From Holothuria scabra (taxonomy: Eukaryota; Echinodermata; Holothuroidea; Aspidochirotida; Holothuriidae): DNA of 64,000 bases. The notes under the pieces were generated by a model, which was given only the letters and a program-made list of their open reading frames with translations, made no database searches and had not been told where the DNA came from. Of the stretch, positions 1-11,832 are shown one piece after another. The stretch spans positions 67,103,806 to 67,167,805 of the forward strand of contig CM074179.1 of NCBI GenBank assembly GCA_037179385.1, given 5' to 3'. Positions within the stretch are counted from its first letter, which is position 1. Each line of letters opens with the position of its first letter. A program made the position numbers and the translations under genes.

Positions 1-495
1 CTGTGCAGTAGTTTGGGTAGATTGGCAGGATGGGAATCTAACATTTGTGGTCTCTGCAATGTAGCCCTGGTTTTTCCTTCCCCCACTTCAATGGAGGTTC
101 ACAGTTCACTTCTGTGGGAGTTTTGACATAGGGAAAGTCATAATTTATGGCAGTATGGGCAATTGGGCACAGGAAATACAGTGACTTGGCAATATACAGT
201 AGCTGTACCTAGCTAAACGACTGCCATTTACTGGAAATGCATGGATGCTTTCATGAAGTGATTGTTTCAGAAGACTCCCAAAAGATAATGGTCTGCTTCA
301 GAAATTTGATATCAGTGTGATAGTTTGAAAAATGTACAGTATATGGTCTTTCTGTTCTGGAGGAAGGGGGGGGGAGGGGTAAGACACAAGTTGAGAACTT
401 CAGATAGTACTGTAGTTTACAGGGGACAGACTAGCAGATACCTCTTTCTGGTAATGCACTGTTGTTATGTCAAAGTATTTAACTGTTTTTCACAG

Positions 496-648
496 AGACT
501 TGCCAAGAAATATCGTAACCAGAAGTTTAAATGTGGGGAGGACGATGACGGGTACTCGGTTAAGATGAAGATGAAATATTACATCAAGTATATGGAGACC
601 ACAACAGATGACAGCCCTTTGTACATATTTGACAGTAGTTTTGCTGAT
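496..648 (+). CDS. JMJD6: JMJD6 exon (first in window)
   Basis: 51 codons, phase 0 at both ends, preceded by TTTTTCACAG and followed by GTAAGT. It encodes the basic stretch before the JmjC fold ([17 protein letters not shown] and YYIKYMETT). Confidence 0.93.
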
Positions 649-3600
649 GTAAGTACTGTGCAGTATTGCATTGAAGACAATTTGGCATCTGTTTACATAA
701 AATAGGGCAGCGACATGACAGATTGGGTATTATGTCTCCCAATGTACAATTGAAATAGTCATTTTTATCAAACATGAAGTTATGTATACATTGAAATATG
801 ATCATCTTGACCAAATGAATAACTTCAAAATGTCACGTGGGTCTTTATTTAAAGTAGGGTACCAGACTGTGACATGACATTTAAGAGTCCGAAATTCATG
901 TTCCATCATTTATGATATCAAACCATTGGTGGAATTGCTATATTTTCTAAGTTCATTGTAGGCTTAGGCCTAAATGATGTTGTAAAAGGTGTTTTTTATG
1001 AATGCTCAGGTTACGTTTGACCTCAAAATAGCCACATTCATTGGAAATTTTAAGATCCACGTGTACTGTAACATGAACACCAAAAATAGGTTTATCCCAC
1101 TTAGACTACATATTGATTTGCTTAATATCATAAATGTGTTTTATTCAGTTAATCTTAGCAATTTGAAGCTGAAACCTCTTATGATTACTTAGTCAAGGGT
1201 TTCATCTCAATGCTGTGGTACAAACAATGTGTTCCACGTGTAACTGAGATTGGGGGAACACCAAAATAATATTTTATGATTTTCAAATCATAAACAAGTT
1301 GGCACAGCTTTATTGCCTGTAAGTTAAAAGCCATGTTAAAATGTATAGTTCAGCTAAAAATCACAACATATCAAATGTAGGAATTAGTGGTATTTTAACT
1401 TCGAATGTTCAAACTGTAACATATTTCAGGAACACCAAAGTGGCCTGTCAAAATGAAAAATATGGCTACATGAATGTTTTTCTTTCTGTACAATGGTCTT
1501 TTGCCCAAATCTTCATTCAACAATGCACAGGCTTCAATTAACCACTAAAATAAGAAAGATTTAGTGTTTACTGTAGGTCGTTTCTGGAAAATAAGATCCT
1601 GAAATTTCACACTGTAACTGTAACACCAAATGTTGCATGTGGAACCCCTCTTTTGTCGAATCTCAAGAAATAGAAAAGTGTCAGTTTCTCATAAAATATG
1701 AGTTTAGAGTACAATTGATACCTCATCAACCATTTAACAGGCTTCGATAAATTCATTCCTTTTTACTTGTCCATCGGGCTAGGGATTCCCAAAGTCTACT
1801 TGTCCACATGAATATGCACTGAGTCCATATCTAATTATCTAGTACTAGCCATTGAATACCTATGTGAAGAAGACTCCTGTGCTGCTTGCCCAGCGGGCTA
1901 TAATATTGAGCAGTTCACTTGTCCGAGTAATTTTTTACTTGTCCTGGACTGTCGGGCGGGGGATTTGTCGAAGCCTGCATTTAAGTTAAAATAACAGAGC
2001 AAAATAAGTGTAAAAATAAGGGAAAATGTAACTCCTTCTATGGTAGTCTAAATGTCACACTTTTTGCCCCCAAAATTGCTGATTTTAGGCACTTTTTCAT
2101 CAAAACTGAGAGGATTAACTTCAGTGATTATTATTTTTTGAAGAGTATGCACTTACATGAATAGTGAGGACAAAATGAAAGCATAGCAAAGACAATGTGG
2201 ATTAAAATAGAGAGACAGTTGCCCTTAACAGCATATTTTACCATTGGTACCCTAATTAAAATAAAGACCCATGTGCCCACTTATATGATGTCAAAATGAA
2301 GCATTCATAGAGCTCTTTTTAGCAGTATTAAAAACTCAATGTCACTCATCTGATCTGCCATGGTGGGTCCCAAAAATAATTTCACTCCATTAACATATTT
2401 GTAAAACAGAAAAAATAGCAAAAATTTGTAGCTAGGCCTTCTCCTGGTATGAAGTTTTCTCAAAGGAGACCACATGTTTGGTCTTCTAAAGGGTAGAGCA
2501 TCCATCTGTCATGCAAAAGGCCCTGGTTCAATTCCCAGGTCGAGTCATACCAAACACTCTAAAATGGAACCTACTGTCATTGTGTGTGATGCTCTGCATG
2601 AGCAACAGAGTAAGGAAAACCAGCCAGTGAGCCACAACTGGAAAAAAGACTGTGGTCAGCTCTGCCCCTTTCTGACAAAAAGAAGTAACCCACATTTTCA
2701 ATATTTTGAGTTATTTACCAAAACGCGTTACCTTAAAGCCAACAGAAATGCTTCTACATGTCACAAGGACACCTGCTATAAGTAAATGAACAACTTATAA
2801 CTTAAACGTTGGAAAATTTTTTTTTCCCAAAATTCATTGCAAAAGCAGGCTAATGTGGTCTACTTCCTTTTGTGAGAAAACAATATCCATGTGAACACGT
2901 ACACTTTTCTGACAGAAAGAAGTGTGGTCTTTAATGTTTAATTTCAATATTCTGTCATATTTTTTTAAGAGAAAATGTTTTGTTTTGTTTTGTTTTATAA
3001 AAGAGCTATTGTAAAAGTTGATTATCAAGATTTTCAATGTGGATTACTTCTTTTTGTAGGAAAAAAACATTTAAAATATTCCTTAGAATTTCTGACAGAA
3101 AGAAGTACAAGCCACTGCTTCTTTTTGTCGGAAACAGTTCTGTAAAAATAATACTTGTATTTTCTGACAGAAAGAAGTAAAAGCCTTTGCTTCTCTTTGT
3201 CAGAAACAGTGTAGTGAAAATAATAGTTGTACTTTCTGACAGAAAGAAGTACAAGCCATTGCTTCTTTTTGTCTGAAAAGAATGTAGTTTTCCATGTGGG
3301 TTACTTCTTTTCTTGGCTGATTATCTCAGGAAGTAGACTACATGTTAGAATATTAAATATCAGAAAATTTAAGTTTCAGTAAGAGAAAAAAGAATATGAA
3401 ATAAAATCAATTTTGAAAAAATGTGGATTACTTCTTTTTGTCAGAAAGGGGCAGAGCTCAACTTGGAAACTGGGCGGTAAAACTCCATCTACGTAACTAC
3501 CGTAACACAAAGGAAAACCCTCGCCTTAGACCTTTCTCAGTGTGACAGTTGTGGATATAAGCTTCAGGAAATGGGCTTCTACTAAGAGCTCTTACCGTAC

Positions 3601-6600
3601 ATTTCTGTCAATGTTCTTTAAAGCGGCTCATTGAGTTGGTTCATGAAATTCAACAAATTTTCCCAAACCTGTTAAGTTTTCTTCACATACCAATGACAAA
3701 TGGTCAATCTTAGACAATCCTCATACCTTACATAAAAATAACTGTTTTATGAGTGAGTACTTAACGGTTGAAGTCAGTTTTCAAAAATTTGTGACCAGAC
3801 ACTTTTTCAAGTTATGTACAAAACTGTTATACATTACGTGTTAAGCCCGATGTGGAATTCTCTAGTAAATACCGCCGACAGACAGTCTTTTGAAGTAAAC
3901 AATACTGAGTCAGATACAACAGCACTACTGTATATAACGGCTCTTTGATCCTGCCCACCTGGTCACACCAGCTTGTCTCCATTTACAAAACTTGTGAAGT
4001 GTGAAAAAACTTTTAAACTGTCTAGTGTCTACGGAGAAAGTTCTCTTATCAGAGGTTGTACTCAACAAGACAATGGACAGTTCTGTGACACACTGAGGCA
4101 GCAAAGCTGCTCACTCATTGCTAGGTAAACTGTAGGCTAATTATATAGGATCATCTTACTGATAGCATATGCTTGATTAGATGGTTTAGTGAAGACGAGC
4201 GGAAGGTGCAAACTCAGTACCCTTCGGAGAGAACACATAATGAGGTCAGGACACTAGAAAATTCAAAATTTTAACTTTTTCTGTGACTTTTGGACTTGAA
4301 AGTTGACTTGTTATGTTAACTTTTAGCATTGTTATGTGGTAGTGACCCTTTGGGACTCTCATTAAATTATCCATACCATTTCAATGAGCCTCTTTAAGTC
4401 CAGTAGTACTGTAGAGTGTGTCTTACTAACAAATCTTTCAAAATTGAAGAAATTTTTCATCTTTCTTCCGCAGCATCCGAAGAGGAAACGAATTCTAGAG
4501 GATTTTGAAATTCCAAAATATTTCAGGGATGACCTGTTTCAGTATGCTGGTGAGAAGAGACGGCCCCCATACAGATGGTTTGTTGTAGGCCCTGGAAGAT
4601 CTGGAACAGGCATCCATATTGACCCACTAGGGACCAGTGCTTGGAATTCACTTGTGTTTGGACATAAAAGGTAAGGGACTACTGTATGCTTCAGGCAAAG
4701 TCTGGATTTATTTGCAAAACAATTTTTTTTTTAACATTCTCCTTTTTTTTTTCTTAGATGAAAATTGTGATGCCACTAAGGCTTTCAGCCAGATCTGTTG
4801 ATACACAGGTCATAATGTGTTGAGATCAAGTTGAAAATTTTCTTTGATACCTTGATACACCAATCATGACATTATATTTAAAAGGTTGGGTAATAATCAG
4901 GGAAAAATTTTGATATTAAAGGGGGTGGGGGGATGATGTAAAAGGGGAGAGGTGAAGTATCGTATACATTTTTTGTATATCTCTTGAGGGAAAAGAGCAC
5001 TCTACCAAGCCTGTGAGGGTTTTTTGTTTACTTCCTTTACATCATTGTGGACTAAGTTATACTTTACTTTATTGAAATAAATAAATATATATTTTATGTT
5101 TGTATACTTGTACCATGACTTGAAAAACAAATAAATGAATGAAATGAAAAATGCATTTTCTGAAAGCACTTGAGTTGCACCCTCATGTTTTGCTTGCATT
5201 AACCTTTGATCATGCATTATCCTGTACCAATGCATGCAATAGTTAGACCCTCTAACATTTATTATGCAAAGTAAGATCACTAAATCCGTCCTCTCACTCT
5301 CCATGTCTGATCTATCATTATGACTATACTGTACTACTGTAGCCTGAAGTTTGTGCTTTTTGAAATAACTTTAGTCACATAATACATAAATGTTTCAATT
5401 ACTGCTCTTTTGAAGTTCATGAAGCTTGGTTTTGTAACATATAGTGTGTGGGACGACTTGAATAAGGGTTGACTCATTATAAATGTACAGTACATACAAG
5501 TTCCAACCTTGTCTCTTCGAAAGGTCTGTATTTTCAGTAAAGTACATAACATTGTAAAGACCAACATAAGTGAAAGCATTTGAAGTGAAATTTATAGAGC
5601 TAGCTAAAATGTGTAGCCGTTATGAAACAATTTGTACTGTAGCTCAGCTTATTTCATGTAGTCATTGTGATACAATAAATCATTAACTTTTCCAAGAGTC
5701 TTCTAGCAGGTAGTGAAATAGGTTTCAAAAAAAAAAAAAAAATAATATTAAAAACGAAAAAAAAAACCAAACAAACATGGAACCAAGGTGTTATTGAAGT
5801 GCAGTTTTTGAAGAAAGTGCAATTTATTCACAGAGAATATGCTTAACAGTGCAAAAGTTCATAGATCTTGAAGGAAACTTTTGGGCAGGCTTTGCACTTT
5901 TCAGAGGTGTGTAGGGCAGCCTTACAATACATATTTCTAGTGTCTCTTCTTTCATAATGATACCTGTAAAAGTTCTCAATGTAATGGAAAGTATGAATAG
6001 GCTACATGGTAGTTTCAATATGTATTACCACTTAAAAGGAAAGATGCATTCAATCCCAAATTGGATTTTTGACAATTCTGTTTCATGAATCGTGCTTGGG
6101 AATCATGTGACAATATTCTTTGAACTCATTTGTGAAATTTGTAAGGTTGGAGTTACTGTTTGAATTACCCAGAATATGCCACATTAATGGCCTGAAATGT
6201 CATGAAAGATAATTTGAAAAGTTATAGGAGGAAATTTGTGAAGCTAACTTGTTGCTTTGAAATATTGTAAGTCTGGAGAGACTGTTTTGATTTTGCAATG
6301 TTTATAATAACTTAAAAAATGAAGGCAGAATACAACAGAAATATGAAAATATTTGTACTTCAAGATTAGATAAAATGTATGTATTTCAAAGACTTGTATT
6401 AGCTGTCATGACAGCGGTCTTTGAAGTTATGCATGTTTTTTCCAATCTTGTATGTGCTCCAATACTCTCATATTTATGGTGTTTTTTACTTATTATTTTT
6501 GTTTTACATGGAACATGAGTGGATGTACAGTAATTATTGTGATAAATTACAAATGAATATGCAAATTTGTAGTGTTTTTTCCTTCCTGATAATCTTGATC

Positions 6601-9600
6601 TCATCTGTTCAGTATGTATGATACTTAAAATTTGCATACAGTAATTGTGTAAGTGGAGTGTCATTTTTCTAACCGGCCAGTATGGGCAGTTGGGCATAGC
6701 AAATACATAAGTGGCTTGGAAATATCTGCCAGTTTACTCTCCCCTAATGTTTTTCCTCTTCTCTTCGTCAGGTGGTGTATGTTTCCAAGAAACACTCCAA
6801 GAGATATGGTAAAACCGATGGTAGGAGAAGGCGGCAAACAGAGAGATGAAGCTATCACATGGTTTACACATGTTTATCCAAGAACACAACATCCTGACTG
6901 GCCACAGGATTGTCAGCCGGTTTGTTTATCTTGGATATTACTTTGATCTTAAAGTGCATGTTTTGAAAGAAGTTGCTAAGCATAAATCAATTGAATAGGT
7001 TTGTCTCAAGGTATAAATAAGTATTTCTCAAGGTATCGGCATTTAAACTTGTCATATTTTCAAGAGGAAGTGGGCTTTAGGAAAGCATACATGATGTCAC
7101 TTCCTGAACTGTTTTGTTTTTTATTGAATTTGTTACCAATTTTCTCCTCAACGATTCCATATTATCAAAATGTGATTTTGGGAGAGACATGATCACCTAT
7201 GAAGGTTGCACTCCTCGTGGGTTGGTCCCATCCTCAGTACCTTTAAGGTCAACACAATAGACTGAAAAATAAAGACATGGAAACATGAAAGACCATTATT
7301 CATCATCCAGACAGTTCCTATTCTTTTAACTGACTTGCTCCTAACCCCTCCCACAACTGTCTCAAAGTCACCCTCATGAAGGCACAATCTTAGTTTATTG
7401 CATCTGGGCATACCCTGGTTATTATACAAGACCTTATAAATACTGTATGCAATTAAATCATTCCCAGAATCTGTACACTTCTGGTATTAAAAATGTAGTT
7501 TGGAGTGGCTGTCTTCTAAGGGCAGGTGTCACGACTTGGTGGTGTAGTAGAGTGTCCTGTATCATGATTGGCTCTTGGAAGTCATGTGACAATGTTTTTT
7601 TTTCTCCTCAGATATGAAATTTACTTGGAGAAACTGCTTTGTTTAAATTGAATATGCCATATTGAAAACCTAAAATATTATAAAAGATATTTTGAAGAAA
7701 AATAAGACGAAAATTTCGAGATTTAGCTGTTGCTTTAAAATAAGTTTAGGGCAACTGCTCATGCCCTTTAATTATCAGTCAGAGGAAGAGATACAATCTC
7801 TGCTTGCCTCGAGCTTATTTGGGGTCACAAATGTATCTAAAATTACTGATATCTCTAGAAATCACATGTTCAAGTAGGATGAAAGTTTTACAATTGAAAC
7901 CTTTGTTTGAAACAAATGTTAGGAGGATTGGATACATGTGCCCAGTCTTTTGCAGTTTTTGACCTCAACAAAAAAGTGACTATTACAGTATTTGTGCAGA
8001 TAATACGGTAACTTTTAATTGGGTAATTGTACATCCAGTATACTATGCTATCAGAGTAACAGATATTAATTACCAACCAAAAAATGTGGTTGAAAAAACT
8101 ACATTATATCTGTACAGAAACACTTAAAAATCAAGTCATCAGCAGCTATTTTAATGACTTGAGTCAAGTCATTGACTTGAGTTTCAAAAATTACTTAGAT
8201 ACTCAGAGGGCTGTGGCAGAAGTTGTCAACTTATTCACAACTCTAACATGTACAGTATCCTGCCATGTACCTAAAAGAGTAACAGGCACAATAATTTATT
8301 TTCTTCCTTTAGAGCAATGGTTCCCAACCTTTTGGAATCTTAGTACCCCTTATTTATTTCCCCTGGTACCCCCGAAACGTTTCCTGCTGCCACCTTCTGC
8401 CACTACATTTGATAACCACATATAGCACTACAAGTTTGAAATCAACTAAGGGGCTTACCCCTAGTGGAACTCTTTGGTACTGCTATTTTAGTTACTTGAG
8501 TCAAGTAATTGACTAGAGTTTCAAAAATTACTTAGATACTAATTGGAGGGCTGTGGCTGAAGTTGTCAACTTGACCACAACTCCAGCTTGTATCCTGCCA
8601 TGTTCCTAAAAGAGTAACAGGCACAATGATTTATTCTTTCGTTAGAGCAATGGTTCCCAACGTTTTGGAATCTTAGTACCCCTTACTTATTTCCCCTGGT
8701 ACCCCTAAAAGGTTTCCTGCTGCCACCTTCTGCCACTACATTTGATAACCACATATAGCACTACAAGTTTGAAATCAACTAAGGGGCTTACCCCTAGTGG
8801 AACTCTTTGGTACTGCACAACCCATGACATCCTATGCCCCTGTTTGGGAATCATTGCACAATTGAATACTTGTGAAAACTTGATATCCCCTCCCTTACCT
8901 ACCCCACCTGTATTTTGTGTTAATGTGTCATCAAATCCCTTCAAACCTAACTAATTCATATATTTCATGTCTTTTTACTTTTAGATTGAGATCTTGCAGC
9001 GTCCTGGAGAAACCGTCTTTGTACCAGGGGGTTGGTGGCATGTTGTTCTCAATTTAGATACCACGGTGGCGATCACACAGAACTTTTGCAGTGTGACAAA
9101 CTTTCCCATTGTTTGGCATAAAACAGTAAGAGGCAGACCTAAACTATCAGAGAAGTGGTATGCTGCTCTCAAGGTGAGAATCCAAGAACAGTGTATTCAA
9201 CTTCTTAACAAATATCCATTACAGTGACAATATAGTCCAGTTCGGTATTTCACAAAAGTGTTGTTTGTAGGGCCGGATAAAAAGAATCCTGACAATCACA
9301 TATTCTTCTTGTTTCTTATGAAGTATATCAATTGACAAAATCACTTTGGAGGCATATACGATATAAAATAAGTAAAAAAAAAAAAGAAAAAAATGGAATG
9401 TTGATTGAATTTGAAAAAGATGTAAAGAGATTTGGGTGACAGATTCTGAGAAGTCTGTGATGAGGATTAAGTTATTTTTACAAGGCCTAAGATATGGAGT
9501 GTGTGTAGTGTGTAGCATACTATTCACCAGGAGTACAGTAGCCCACTCGCTAGTGTCTGAGGCATCAGAATTGCAGTCCAAGTGTTGTATGTTCTAGTCT

Positions 9601-11832
9601 GGCCTTGCTTTATTAGTTTATGGCCTTGGGAAAGATGCTGTATCTCATTTGCTCCTATTCACCGAGGGGTTGAATGGATAGCTGTAAGGTAACTTTCATA
9701 AACTTGGCTCCAATAGAGCTGCAGCCTCTCTCCCCTTTTAAAGGGGTTGTTTGTAGGATCGGTTATAGAGGTCATATTTGGGCAGCGGCGTAGCTACAGG
9801 GGTGGTTTTGTGGGTTGACGTCCCCCCCCCCCCCCACCGTGACCCAACCTTGAAATGCAACAACACCTAAAATAGCAGTTTTTCTCTCTTCAGTTGGACT
9901 TTTCCCTCATTTCATGTTTCGTGCTCCAACCCCCCCAGCCCCCGACCACATGACACAATCCTGGCTACACTACTGTATTTGCATTTAGTACTTTGAGCAC
10001 TCAGTCAGCAGAGAAGCTCTATAAAAAAAGCTGATATTGCCACATATTATTATGGAAAGGATATGTTTTTATTTGAGATTTATAAATGAGCTTTTCTTTC
10101 TTCTACTTCCATTTTAGGAGTCGCGTCCAGATCTGGTAGCTGTGGCTGATGCAGTGGACTTGTCCAAGCCTACCAACGTCCAGTCTGACAGCTCTAGTTC
10201 GGACAGTTCGTCCAGTTCTACATCCAGCAGTGATGGTAATAGTTCCTGTTCTACATGTGCAGAGTATAGCTGTGATTCAGGAGACGATGAGAGACAGAAG
10301 AGTAAAAGACAGGAACCGAAGGAGCATGATAAGAGGACGAAGAGGTTTGTTTGAAAAGTGTTTTGAAATGATCAAAATTAAGGTTTTGATTAATTCCTGT
10401 ATCTGTGGAATTGGGTATCTGCAATCTCAATAGCCTTTGATTTAGTTAGGTAGTTAGATGGAGTTTTATGGCCCAGTTTCCAACCTTTTTAAGGTCATAT
10501 TGCATAGATATATTGATAATTTAATGAAGGTGTGTAAGCATGCTACTATATGGCAATTCTTTTTATTTAGTTTACTAACTTATATATTTCTTATCCAATA
10601 GTTTGCAAAAAGTTACAATCTTGAAATTTTCTTCATGCCTGGCTTGCAATGGTCATGTAAATAATTTGAAACAGTGTCTGCTCAAAGTTTTGGATCCAAA
10701 ATGAATTGTTAATTTTTCTCTCATGAAGCAATGATTTGTATGGAAGATATGAGGGTTGTCTTATTGACCCTTTGCCATTGGATGTGAAGGAAACTCGCAG
10801 GTTTGGAAAATTCATCAAATGTCATAAACCAACTCAATGTACTCATTAAAAATGGGTCGTGGTACCTGCAAGACTTCTAAATGCCTCAAGTCCACATAGC
10901 ATATCAGAGAAACAAACGGAAAATAAGTTATTCCTAAACCACAGCACTGAAATGATAGTGATTAGGTAATTTGTGAATAATGATTAAAATCTTTTTTACA
11001 AATTCATAACCAGACACAATTTACCATTAGGGCTTTTATTCCATTGCAATTAATCACTAAATGATGGCATTGTTGAATGTTATCCAAACAAAGATTCCTT
11101 TTGATGGCCATGTCATCAGTCATTACAAATGTAATAAAGATTGTATAACACCTTGCTGTTAAATCTCATTTAACTAACTAATAAAGATGTTGCATGGGCT
11201 GAAGTGTGTCTGTTCAAAAGGTGAAACCTGTTTTTCATGCTGGTGGAGACAACATTGATTTATCCACCATTTCACTATACATGCTCTGTTGCTGATACTA
11301 CAGCTTTCAAGTGGTCTATGTGTTTGGTGTAACAGTAAGAGCATCTGCCTTTCCGGCGGAAGGGCCGGTTTCTATTTCCAGGTCGAGTCATACCAAAGAC
11401 TCTTTAAGTAGAACTTACTGCCGTTGTGCGTGATGCTCCACATAAGCAATGGAGTAGGGAAAACAAGCCAGGGCGCCACAACTGGAAAAAAGACAATGGC
11501 CGTAAAACTGAATAACTCATTGCAGCTTTCAAGCACATGGTGATTAAAATTAAGTGCTAATGGATTGTAAGTTTCTGCCAGTCATGTTTATTGATTTTAC
11601 AACTTACAGCTTGAGTATTAATCATAATGATGCAACAAAGTAAGCAAGTTGTGTGAAATAAGTGTATGCTTTCATTATTTTTACTTTTTCCTTCCTTAGG
11701 AGAAAGGTGTCCCATTCGGCAATACCGTCAGAACCACCAACTCCTACATACAAGGAAGAGGTTGTTGACATTAAAAATGGTCACATGACCAATGGGGGAG
11801 AATCACCAGAAAAGACCGCAACAGAGAGATGA
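496..11832 (+). CDS. JMJD6: JMJD6 arginine demethylase / lysyl hydroxylase, 5'-partial, six exons
   Basis: Six exons join in frame: 496-648, 4474-4670, 6772-6919, 8985-9173, 10118-10344 and 11700-11832 (stop TGA 11830-11832), giving 348 residues. All introns are GT-AG. The product is a nuclear JmjC-domain Fe(II)/2-oxoglutarate oxygenase, known in the family for lysyl 5-hydroxylation of splicing factors and proposed arginine demethylation. The exons read through the family blocks [32 protein letters not shown] (iron ligands H and D) and [11 protein letters not shown] (third iron-ligand H), then TQNF and RGRPKLS, and end in a Ser-rich acidic tail as in vertebrate JMJD6. About 95 N-terminal residues of the usual roughly 400 are missing and must lie upstream of the window; I found no exon in 1-495. 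The tail after the Ser-rich block is diverged. Introns hold SINEs, MITEs and a tandem duplication. Confidence 0.95.
2475..3500 (+). repeat. tRNA-derived SINE copy, split by an insertion
   Basis: The left part has a Pol III B-box GGTTCAATTCC (2525-2535). It then follows the family body (ACCTACTGTCATTGTGTGTG; GCCAGTGAGCCACAACTGG) up to about 2660. The family 3' end (AACTTGGAAACTGGGCGG ... AACTCCATCTA) only resumes at about 3455. The intervening 2663-3454 is a separate TIR element. Other copies in the window show the uninterrupted order. Confidence 0.8.
2663..3454. mobile_element. TIR element inserted in a SINE, internal palindromic repeats
   Basis: The left end reads TGCCCCTTTCTGACAAAAAG and the right end is its reverse complement, with homology running about 35 bp inward. 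The flanks share AGCTC (2658-2662 and 3455-3459), a possible 5-bp target duplication, although GAGCTC is itself palindromic. Inside, at about 3085-3285, three units of roughly 75 bp each pair CTGACAGAAAGAAGT with an inverted CTTCTTTTTGTC. No coding capacity was seen. Superfamily unknown. Confidence 0.7.
4474..4670 (+). CDS. JMJD6: JMJD6 exon with HxD iron-binding motif
   Basis: The acceptor is CTTCCGCAG and the donor GTAAGG. The exon ends two bases into an Arg codon. It carries [18 protein letters not shown] and the HID facial-triad residues in [15 protein letters not shown]. Confidence 0.95.
4671..6771 (+). other. JMJD6 intron
   Basis: 2.1 kb, AT-rich. The only item recognised is one member of a dispersed repeat at about 6095-6300, which has a second copy in the next intron. 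An A-rich tract lies at 5728-5770. No exon or RNA gene was seen. Confidence 0.6.
6772..6919 (+). CDS. JMJD6: JMJD6 exon, central JmjC
   Basis: The exon opens with the last base of the split Arg codon (R-W-C) and carries QRDEAITWF and [10 protein letters not shown]. It ends phase 0 before GTTTGT. The segment between W-C and Q-R-D-E is more diverged than the rest of the domain. Confidence 0.93.
6920..8984 (+). other. JMJD6 intron with a tandem duplication
   Basis: 2.1 kb. It contains a fragment of a dispersed repeat (7325-7435), the second copy of the repeat also seen in the previous intron (about 7555-7770), and a two-copy tandem duplication at 8147-8818. No coding signal. Confidence 0.65.
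8147..8818 (+). repeat. Direct tandem duplication, about 337-bp unit
   Basis: Unit 1 runs 8147-8483 and unit 2 runs 8484-8818. Both start TATTTTA-N-TNACTTGAGTCAAG and end GGAACTCTTTGGTACTGC, with roughly 90 percent identity by eye and small indels. Each unit contains GAGCAATGGTTCCCAAC, a word resembling hAT terminal sequences, so the duplicated segment may itself be transposon-derived. Confidence 0.8.
8985..9173 (+). CDS. JMJD6: JMJD6 exon with third iron-ligand histidine
   Basis: 63 codons, phase 0 at both ends. It contains [20 protein letters not shown] and ITQNF, the C-terminal part of the double-stranded beta-helix, followed by [12 protein letters not shown]. Confidence 0.96.
9536..9735 (+). 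repeat. SINE-like repeat, second family
   Basis: The body GGCCTTGGGAAAGATGCTGT, ATCTCATTTGCTCC and CCGAGGGGTTGAATGGATAG resembles the common invertebrate SINE/LINE tail domain (TTGGGAAAG ... CTCATTTGC ... TGAATGG). It lies in JMJD6 intron 4. No clear Pol III promoter is retained. Confidence 0.5.
9783..9975. mobile_element. hAT-like MITE, GCGTAGC type
   Basis: The left end is CAGCGGCGTAGCTACAGG and the right end CCTGGCTACACTACTG, an imperfect terminal inverted repeat. Flanking octamers TATTTGGG (9775-9782) and TATTTGCA (9976-9983) match at 6 of 8. The 193-bp body includes a poly-C tract. It lies in JMJD6 intron 4. Confidence 0.7.
10118..10344 (+). CDS. JMJD6: JMJD6 exon, Ser-rich tail
   Basis: The exon begins [15 protein letters not shown], equivalent to the vertebrate segment after the JmjC core. 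It then encodes about 20 serines with Asp, a short Cys/acidic stretch and a basic run. It ends two bases into an Arg codon before GTTTGT. Confidence 0.9.
11322..11515 (+). repeat. tRNA-derived SINE copy
   Basis: Same family as the copy at 46490. It has the head TTTGGTGTAACAGTAAGAGC, a degenerate B-box (GGTTTCTATTTCC), and the body AACTTACTGCCGTTGTGCG and GCCACAACTGGAAAAAAGAC. The 3' end is truncated. It lies in JMJD6 intron 5. Confidence 0.8.
11700..11832 (+). CDS. JMJD6: JMJD6 terminal exon
   Basis: The acceptor is TTCCTTAG. The exon completes the split Arg codon, adds 43 residues of low-complexity C-terminal tail ([15 protein letters not shown] and so on) and stops at TGA 11830-11832. It was assigned by frame and splice sites, because the tail is not conserved. 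Confidence 0.82.

Larger units (their letters stand above)
649..4473 (+). other. JMJD6 intron with nested repeats
   Basis: This 3.8-kb intron holds a tRNA-derived SINE (about 2475-2660, resuming 3455-3500) broken by a TIR element, and a copy of a dispersed unclassified repeat at about 3590-3840. The rest (649-2470 and 3840-4473) is AT-rich and shows no coding signal to me. Confidence 0.7.

Noticed and set aside
1..495. Missing 5' JMJD6 exon
   Set aside because: Scanned for the conserved N-terminal segment and found none; the region looks like intron.
6661..6858. Open frame on the - strand
   Set aside because: Antisense to a JMJD6 exon, with no family similarity.
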